Part shown: positions 1 through 5,751 of the stretch, piece by piece
Numbering within the stretch: the stretch's first letter is position 1
How the letters are laid out: every line of letters begins with the position of its first letter
Source of the DNA: Candidatus Aminicenantota bacterium
GTDB taxonomy: Bacteria > Acidobacteriota > Aminicenantia > Aminicenantales > JAFGAV01
NCBI GenBank assembly: GCA_016867615.1
Contig: VGJG01000132.1
Coordinates: 1-5,751 of the forward strand
DNA: 5,751 nucleotides
Direction: 5' to 3'
Translations under genes and position numbers: made by a program
Notes under the pieces: generated by a model
Seen by the model: only the letters and a program-made list of their open reading frames with translations
What the model was told of the DNA's origin: nothing
The model's database searches: none

Positions 1-48
1 AAAGAAGAGAAAGGGAAAGAGAATCAGGTTAATAGGTATTGTGTCCCG
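1..48. other. Sequence downstream of aspS; no gene seen
   Basis: The 48 bases after the aspS stop are AT-richer than the genes, and the first 23 bases of the window are purines only. Read in the direction of aspS transcription this becomes a pyrimidine tract containing runs of T, but no hairpin precedes it, so a terminator is not supported. The region is cut by the window edge. Confidence 0.4.
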
Positions 49-1816
<1,768 letters not shown>

Positions 1817-1824
<8 letters not shown>

Positions 1825-3163
1825 GATTTTGTTTTGAACTTTCGCCCGAAAAGATCCACGGGATCGGAAATTCGAGCTGCAACAGCCTCAAAATTTCTGA
1901 TGCCGTTGTGTGTTCCATCCAATTCATCTCGGTTTCAATCTGTTTGCCTTTCGTCAAGTCCTTGAAAACGACTCGTTTCGATTCTATTTCCTCATTACCG
2001 ATGATGACCGCGCAACTTGCGCCCAGCTTCGAAGCGCGGCCCAAATGGCTCTTCAAAGATCTGTCTTTGAATTCCAACATGCACTCGACTCCTTCTTTCC
2101 GAAAAAGGCGAGCCAACCAGGCAGCGCCGGCTTTGGCTTCTTCTCCCATATAAGCGAAATAGAGAAAGCGCTCGGGCTTGACGGAAATCACGGCCGCCTC
2201 GAGCAGCCGCTCCATGCCCATGGCGAAGCCCGTGGCGGGGATGTCCGGCCCGCCGTAGGCTTTCATCAGATTGTCGTAGCGGCCGCCGCCCAGGACGGCG
2301 TTCTGCTGTCCGGCGTTCGAAGTCACGATCTCGAACGTCGTCCGGGTGTAATAGTCGATCCCCCGCACGAGCCGCGGCTCCACCCGGTAGCGGAGGCCGT
2401 AGCCGTCGAGCGCCTTCCGGACCAGGGCGAAGTTCTCGGCGCAGGCCCCGCACAGATAATCCGACACGAGGGGCAGGCCGCGGCTGAGCTCCCGGCAGCG
2501 CTCGACCTTGCAGTCGAAGACGCGCAGGGGGTTGAGGTCGATCTTCCTCCGGCAATCGTCGCAAAACTCCCCGCGCCGCGCTCCGGCCTTCTCCCGGAGC
2601 GCCCGCGAATACGCCGGACGGCAGGCCGGACATCCCACGGAGTTGACCAGGATCTCGAATTCCCCGACGCCGAGCTTCAGAAGCAGCGCTTCGGCCATCT
2701 CGATGAGCTCGGCGTCCGCGGCCGGGTCGGCCTCGCCGAAGACTTCGACGTCGGCCTGGTGGAACTGGCGGTAGCGTCCCTTCTGGGGCTTGTCGTAGCG
2801 GAACATGGGCCCGATGTAGTAGAACCGCAGGGGCTCGGGCTTGAGGTCCAGCCGGTGCTCGAGGATGGCCCGGGCGATCGAGGGCGTGTATTCGGGCCGG
2901 AGAGTGAGCGAGCGGCCGGACTTGTCGGTGAAGGTGTACATTTCCTTGGTGACGATGTCGGAGGTCTCGCCCGTGCCCTTGACGAACAGATCCGTGGGCT
3001 CGAAGACCGGGGTGCGGATCTCGCGATAGCCGTACAGCTCGAAATGGCGCCTGCAGACCTCCTCGGCCGCCTGCCAGCGCCGGGCCTCGGCGGGCAGGAT
3101 GTCGTGCGTCCCCCTGATGGCCTGCAGGGGCGCGCGGAGGCCGGGTTTTTCTGGCTCGGTCAC
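1817..3163 (-). CDS. hisS: Histidyl-tRNA synthetase (class II)
   Basis: Charges tRNA-His with histidine in the cytoplasm. The 448-residue protein starts at a GTG whose last two bases overlap the accA stop (GTGA). No other start codon lies between there and the conserved AIRGTHDILP segment (15-24), so this start is favoured over the much longer open frame that runs back through accA. Landmarks are LRPEYTPSIARA (88-99), motif 2 FRYDKPQKGRYRQFHQ (121-136), the histidine-binding signature RGIDYYTRTTFE (267-278), GGGRYD (292-297) and motif 3 GFAMGMERLL (312-321). Residues 178-241 form a cysteine-rich insertion with CxxC pairs at 178/181, 201/204 and 238/241 plus C218 and C223, seen in one HisRS subgroup and probably metal-binding. 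The anticodon-binding domain (about 333-425) is followed by a tail of about 20 residues. From about residue 338 to the stop, G+C falls to about 48%, against about 67% in a catalytic-domain sample. Confidence 0.96.
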
Positions 3164-4116
3164 GACTCGACGAAGACCCCCATCTTCCGGAACTTCCGGT
3201 AGCGCTCCTCGAGGAGCGCCTCGACGTTCTTGGCCGAGAGCTCCTGCAGGGCGCTGCTGACGGCCAGGTCCACGTTCCTGTAGGCATCCCCGGGGTCGAT
3301 GTGGGCCCCGCCGGGAGGCTCGGGGACGATGGAGTCGATGAGGCCCAGCTCCAAAAGGTCCGTGGCCCGGATCTTGAGGTTCTCGGCGGCCTGTTTCACG
3401 GCCGACTGGTCCTTCCACAGGATGGCGGCGCAGCCCTCGGGCGAGATGACCGAATAGAAGGAATTCTCGAGCATCAGCACCCGGTCGCCCACGGCCACGG
3501 CCAGCGCGCCTCCGCTGCCGCCCTCGCCGATGACCACGACGACGACGGGCACGCGGAGCATGCTCATCTCCCGCAGGTTGTAGGCGATGGCCTCGGCCTG
3601 GCCCCGTTCCTCGGCGCCGATGCCCGGCGCCGCCCCCTGGGTGTCGACCAGGCTGACCACGGGGCAGCCGAACTTTTCGGCGAGCTTCATGACCCGCAGG
3701 GCCTTGCGGTAGCCCTCGGGGTTGGGCTGGCCGAAGTTTCGGTGCAGGCGGTCGCGCGTCGTGCGCCCTTTCTGGTGGCCGACGAAGCACACCGACCGTC
3801 CGTGGTAGAAGCCGAAACCGCAGACCATGGCCGGGTCGTCGGCGAACCGGCGGTCGCCGTGGAGCTCGATGAAATCCTTGGTCAGGGCGCTCAGGTAATC
3901 CAGGGTGTAGGGCCGCTTGGGATGGCGGGCGATCTGGACGATGTGCACGGGGCCCAAGCCGGGCTTGATGCGGTTCCACTCGGCCTCGATCCGCCTCTTG
4001 AGGTCGAGGATCTTCCCCTCCCTCATGGGCTCGTCGCTCTGGGCCAGGTCGTCGAGCTGCTTCCTGTACTCCAGGATGCTCTTTTCCAGGGAATAGTAGT
4101 CTTGCGTGCCGGTCAT
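3160..4116 (-). CDS. accA: Acetyl-CoA carboxylase carboxyltransferase, alpha subunit
   Basis: Part of the AccA2-AccD2 carboxyltransferase, which moves the carboxyl group from carboxybiotin on AccB to acetyl-CoA to make malonyl-CoA, the first committed step of fatty acid synthesis. The protein is 318 residues, the usual AccA length. A charged N-terminal helical region (about 5-50) leads into the crotonase-like fold. Family landmarks are GHQKGR (113-118), FGQPNPEGYRKALR (128-141), LVDTQGAAPGIGAEERGQ (156-173), GEGGSGGALAVAVGDRVLML (197-216), YSVISPEGCAAILWKD (221-236) and EPPGGAHIDP (266-275). The ATG at 4116 has a good purine-rich ribosome site (GGAAGAGAG, 4121-4129) about 4 bases upstream of it. 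This is the first gene of the accA-hisS-aspS run, and its stop overlaps the hisS GTG. The partner accD is not in the window. Nothing in the sequence looks broken. Confidence 0.97.
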   Translation of the reverse strand: MTGTQDYYSLEKSILEYRKQLDDLAQSDEPMREGKILDLKRRIEAEWNRIKPGLGPVHIVQIARHPKRPYTLDYLSALTKDFIELHGDRRFADDPAMVCGFGFYHGRSVCFVGHQKGRTTRDRLHRNFGQPNPEGYRKALRVMKLAEKFGCPVVSLVDTQGAAPGIGAEERGQAEAIAYNLREMSMLRVPVVVVVIGEGGSGGALAVAVGDRVLMLENSFYSVISPEGCAAILWKDQSAVKQAAENLKIRATDLLELGLIDSIVPEPPGGAHIDPGDAYRNVDLAVSSALQELSAKNVEALLEERYRKFRKMGVFVES

Positions 4117-4120
4117 GATG

Positions 4121-4184
4121 CTCTCTTCCGGGGAATGGGCTTTAAATCGGGCCTATTCTAACAAGTTTCAAAGCTCAAAGTCCA
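4121..4184 (-). promoter_or_regulatory. Promoter and ribosome site for the accA-hisS-aspS operon
   Basis: Read on the minus strand, TGTTAGAAT is an extended -10 (hexamer TAGAAT at 4155-4160). TGGACT (4179-4184) matches four of six bases of the sigma-70 -35 consensus at an 18 bp spacing. Transcription would start near 4148, leaving a leader of about 30 bases. That leader carries the GGAAGAGAG ribosome site (4121-4129) before the accA ATG at 4116. No operator or riboswitch is apparent in so short a leader. The call is by eye and assumes a sigma-70-like consensus. Confidence 0.5.
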
Positions 4185-4265
4185 CAGGGAAACGGATCTT
4201 CCCGCCAAATTGGAGGGGGAACCCGGCACGGCGGGACCCCGCCCGATGCGCGCCCCACTTTTCGT

Positions 4266-4283
4266 TCCGCTCCGGGAAGCGGA
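4266..4283. repeat. Short inverted repeat (hairpin) in the intergenic region
   Basis: TCCGCT (4266-4271) and AGCGGA (4278-4283) are perfect reverse complements with a 6-base spacer. No T-tract follows on either strand, so it is not an obvious intrinsic terminator. Its role is unknown. Confidence 0.4.
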
Positions 4284-4526
4284 CCGCGCTGCCTCCCCTC
4301 AAACTCCCCGGCTGTTGCGTGTCGAGAGAGACACACGACTTGGAACCCCCGACGACCGGCTCCTTCGCGGCAACCCTCAAAGGAACTGTCGTTAACTTCA
4401 ACGCCTCTCTTCATTTTGTGCGGGGAGGCCGGGATTCATAGACCTCGTGGAGCTCTCAAGCGATCGCAGATCGGGTCAGCCCACAGAAAAAGAAAGAGAA
4501 CCAGTCCCTCAATAGAGTTGCGGCGC

Positions 4527-4541
4527 GCGCCCGCCGGGCGC
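4527..4541. repeat. GC-rich hairpin upstream of the radical SAM gene promoter
   Basis: GCGCCC (4527-4532) and GGGCGC (4536-4541) are perfect reverse complements around a 3-base loop. It sits about 40 bp upstream of the TATAAT element. No U-run follows, so a terminator is unlikely. A binding site or chance GC structure are both possible. Confidence 0.4.
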
Positions 4542-4576
4542 CAATCCTCAGACGGCGGCTTCCTCATGGGGGAGCA

Positions 4577-4585
4577 TGATATAAT
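4577..4585 (+). promoter_or_regulatory. Extended -10 promoter for the radical SAM gene
   Basis: TGATATAAT is a perfect match to the extended -10 consensus TGnTATAAT, set in otherwise GC-rich sequence. No good -35 hexamer is seen 16-18 bp upstream, which is usual for extended -10 promoters. Transcription would start near 4592, giving a leader of about 42 bases. The leader contains the 14 bp palindrome at 4604-4617 and the purine-rich ribosome site at 4623-4632. Confidence 0.6.
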
Positions 4586-4603
4586 TTCAGGGAAGGGAAC
4601 GCG

Positions 4604-4617
4604 GCGCCCCGGGGCGC
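4604..4617. repeat. Perfect 14 bp GC palindrome in the 5' leader
   Basis: GCGCCCCGGGGCGC is a perfect dyad, centred between 4610 and 4611. It lies between the predicted transcription start and the ribosome site (GAGAGGAGAG, 4623-4632) of the radical SAM gene. As RNA it could fold into a 5 bp stem with a CCGG loop only a few bases before the Shine-Dalgarno. As DNA it could be a repressor site. It has no T-tract and is not a terminator. Confidence 0.45.
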
Positions 4618-4633
4618 TCGATGAGAGGAGAGC

Positions 4634-5704
4634 ATGACGGACGGGAGAAGGGATTTCATGAAAAGGCTTTGCGGCCTGTTATTCTTGATCGGCGGCGGAT
4701 TGGCGCGGCCGTCGGCCGCCGGAAAGGGTGTAGCCATGATCGGGAGCGGACTGTCGCCGTTAAAGAACGCGGCCGGGGGGACGAAGGATCACGAGCCCGT
4801 CTATCTCCCGCTTCATAAAAGCGGGGAGCTCGGAAAACGGGGCCGGGCGCTCTGGGACATCATGAGAGCCTGCCGCCTGTGCCCCCGGGAATGCGGCGCC
4901 GACCGGCTGGGCGGAGAGAAGGGGTTCTGCGGCTCCGATTCCCGGGTCGAGGTCTCTTCCTTCCATCCCCATCATGGGGAAGAGCGGCCGCTCTCGGGCC
5001 GCCGCGGCTCGGGCACGATTTTCTTCACCAACTGCGGCCTGAGGTGCGTCTTCTGCATCAACTGGGAGGTCAGCCAGGGAGGGGACGGCCTCGTCCGCAG
5101 CCTGGACGAGCTGGCGGGCATGATGATCTCCCTGCAGCGGACCGGCTGCCACAACATCAACGTCGTGACGCCCACGCATTATTCTCCCCACATCCTTCTG
5201 GCGCTCGATCGGGCCGCGGCGCGCGGGCTGAGGCTGCCCCTGGTGTACAACACCTGCGGCTATGAGCGATTGGAAATCCTGAAGATGCTGGACGGCATCG
5301 TGGACATCTATCTCCCGGACATGAAATACGCCGACGGCGCCATGGCGGACAAGTATTCCTCGGGGGCCGAAAGCTACCCCGAAGTCACCCGAGCGGCCGT
5401 CCTGGAGATGCACCGCCAGACGGGCGTGGCCAGGCCCGAGGCGGACGGCCTCATGCGCCGGGGCCTGATGATCCGCCACCTGGTCATGCCCAACAACGTG
5501 AGCGGGACGAAAGAGGTCATCGCCTGGATCGCGGCCAGCCTGCCCAGGGACACCTACGTCAACCTCATGTCCCAGTACCGGCCGATGTATAAAGCCCACA
5601 ATTACCCGGAGATCGCCCGCCGCCTGACACGAAAGGAATACGAGGACGCCGTCCGCTGGGCCCGCGAGGCGGGCCTCATGAACCTCGACCTCCAGGGCTA
5701 CTGA
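4634..5704 (+). CDS. PflX-like radical SAM protein with Tat signal
   Basis: Resembles the PflX-type radical SAM family (COG1313), whose reaction is not established. Radical SAM enzymes use a [4Fe-4S] cluster to cleave S-adenosylmethionine into a radical. The cluster motif here is C134-x3-C138-x2-C141 within GTIFFTNCGLRCVFCINWE. It is preceded by a second cysteine group, C80-x2-C83-x3-C87-x11-C99 (CRLCPRECG...GFCG), typical of the family and perhaps a second metal site. Conserved blocks follow: HNINVVTPTHYSPHIL (173-188), LPLVYNTCGYE (201-211), DIYLPDMKYAD (224-234), RGLMIRHLVMPNNVSGTKEV (276-295) and LMSQYRPMYKAH (311-322). The oddity is the N-terminus: GRRDFMK (4-10), a hydrophobic stretch (12-24) and a possible cleavage after SAA (27-29), which is a canonical twin-arginine signal. 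The ATG at 4634 follows a GAGAGGAG ribosome site. The gene appears to be transcribed alone from its own promoter. Codon use matches the genome. The family call is firm; substrate and location are inferred. Confidence 0.88.
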   Translation: MTDGRRDFMKRLCGLLFLIGGGLARPSAAGKGVAMIGSGLSPLKNAAGGTKDHEPVYLPLHKSGELGKRGRALWDIMRACRLCPRECGADRLGGEKGFCGSDSRVEVSSFHPHHGEERPLSGRRGSGTIFFTNCGLRCVFCINWEVSQGGDGLVRSLDELAGMMISLQRTGCHNINVVTPTHYSPHILLALDRAAARGLRLPLVYNTCGYERLEILKMLDGIVDIYLPDMKYADGAMADKYSSGAESYPEVTRAAVLEMHRQTGVARPEADGLMRRGLMIRHLVMPNNVSGTKEVIAWIAASLPRDTYVNLMSQYRPMYKAHNYPEIARRLTRKEYEDAVRWAREAGLMNLDLQGY

Positions 5705-5717
5705 CCGGGTCCGCCGG

Positions 5718-5751
5718 CTAGAGGTTGGCCAGGAAGGCCAGCAGGCCGTGG
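5718..5751 (-). CDS. Possible 3' tip of a convergent gene (partial)
   Basis: On the minus strand, a TAG at 5718-5720 is preceded by codons reading HGLLAFLANL up to the window edge. The codons end mainly in G or C, as in the neighbouring genes. It would converge with the radical SAM gene across a 13 bp gap. Ten residues are too few to name a product, and chance openness cannot be ruled out. Confidence 0.35.
   Translation of the reverse strand, partial: HGLLAFLANL

Larger units (their letters stand above)
4186..4570. other. Divergent intergenic region without a supported gene
   Basis: About 385 bp between the two promoters. Open frames of 60-110 codons run through it on both strands, but none has a recognisable protein, a convincing ribosome site or consistent codon use, so no gene is called. 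It holds several short inverted repeats: GGCGG/CCGCC at 4230-4243, TCCGCT/AGCGGA at 4266-4283 and GCGCCC/GGGCGC at 4527-4541. It also has an imperfect dyad around CCAAATTGG near 4204-4212 and an A-rich purine stretch near 4488-4498. No tRNA, SRP RNA, 6S RNA or riboswitch consensus was recognised. An unannotated small RNA cannot be excluded. Confidence 0.5.

Noticed and set aside
1..23. 23-base purine-only tract as a terminator or triplex element
   Set aside because: No hairpin accompanies it and the window edge cuts it, so nothing specific can be supported.
1910..3202. A 430-codon open frame on the plus strand opposite hisS
   Set aside because: Antisense shadow of a well-supported hisS. It has no recognisable domain, and its codon pattern follows from the opposite strand.
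3164..3979. An N-terminal extension of the hisS frame back through accA, giving a 720-residue protein
   Set aside because: The extra part is out-of-frame accA, rich in Arg, Pro and Gly. HisRS homology begins just after the GTG at 3163, which sits in a typical GTGA overlap.
3301..4161. A 286-codon open frame on the plus strand opposite accA
   Set aside because: The minus strand encodes a full AccA with all family motifs. The plus-strand translation has no family features.
4106..4441. Small open frames in the intergenic region, including 111 codons on plus and 77 or 79 codons on minus
   Set aside because: No ribosome sites of note, no recognisable sequence, and the plus frame overlaps the accA start and its promoter.
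4460..4467. GCGATCGC octamer, the HIP1 repeat of cyanobacteria
   Set aside because: Only one copy was noticed, and the proteins do not suggest a cyanobacterium. An 8 bp palindrome is expected by chance in GC-rich DNA.
5726..5740. TGGCC/GGCCA hairpin as a terminator for the radical SAM gene
   Set aside because: The stem is only 5 bp, no T-run follows, and it lies inside the likely coding end of the convergent gene.

Overview
This 5.75 kb window comes from a GC-rich bacterial chromosome; most coding sequence is about two thirds G+C. It holds core housekeeping genes plus one less ordinary enzyme. Sequence alone does not fix the taxon. The bacterial-type AspRS with an inserted GAD domain, the cysteine-rich HisRS insertion, a separate AccA subunit and the accA-hisS-aspS order suit a GC-rich Gram-negative-like lineage, for example Acidobacteriota/Aminicenantes-like or deltaproteobacterial groups. 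That placement is a guess.

Left two thirds (49-4116, minus strand): a compact three-gene run, transcribed right to left. accA (acetyl-CoA carboxylase carboxyltransferase alpha subunit) is followed by hisS (histidyl-tRNA synthetase) and aspS (aspartyl-tRNA synthetase). accA and hisS overlap by 4 bp (GTGA) and hisS and aspS by 8 bp (ATGATTGA), so this is very probably one translationally coupled operon. A good extended -10 promoter lies just upstream of accA at 4155-4184. The operon links the first committed step of fatty acid synthesis to the charging of two tRNAs. No clear terminator is seen after aspS before the window ends.

Middle (4117-4633): a 517 bp divergent intergenic region. It carries the accA promoter at one end and a perfect extended -10 element (TGATATAAT) for the rightward gene at the other. 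Between them lies about 380 bp with several short GC-rich hairpins but no convincing gene.

Right (4634-5704, plus strand): a 356-residue radical SAM protein of the PflX-like family (COG1313 type). It has the CxxxCxxC cluster motif and an extra N-terminal cysteine group. Unusually, it begins with a canonical twin-arginine (Tat) signal, implying export of a radical SAM enzyme across the membrane. The last 34 bases probably hold the 3' tip of a convergent minus-strand gene.

The points most worth a second look are the Tat signal on the radical SAM enzyme and a sharp low-GC patch (about 1783-2165) covering the HisRS anticodon-binding domain and the first codons of aspS. No mobile element, CRISPR array, tRNA or rRNA was seen.
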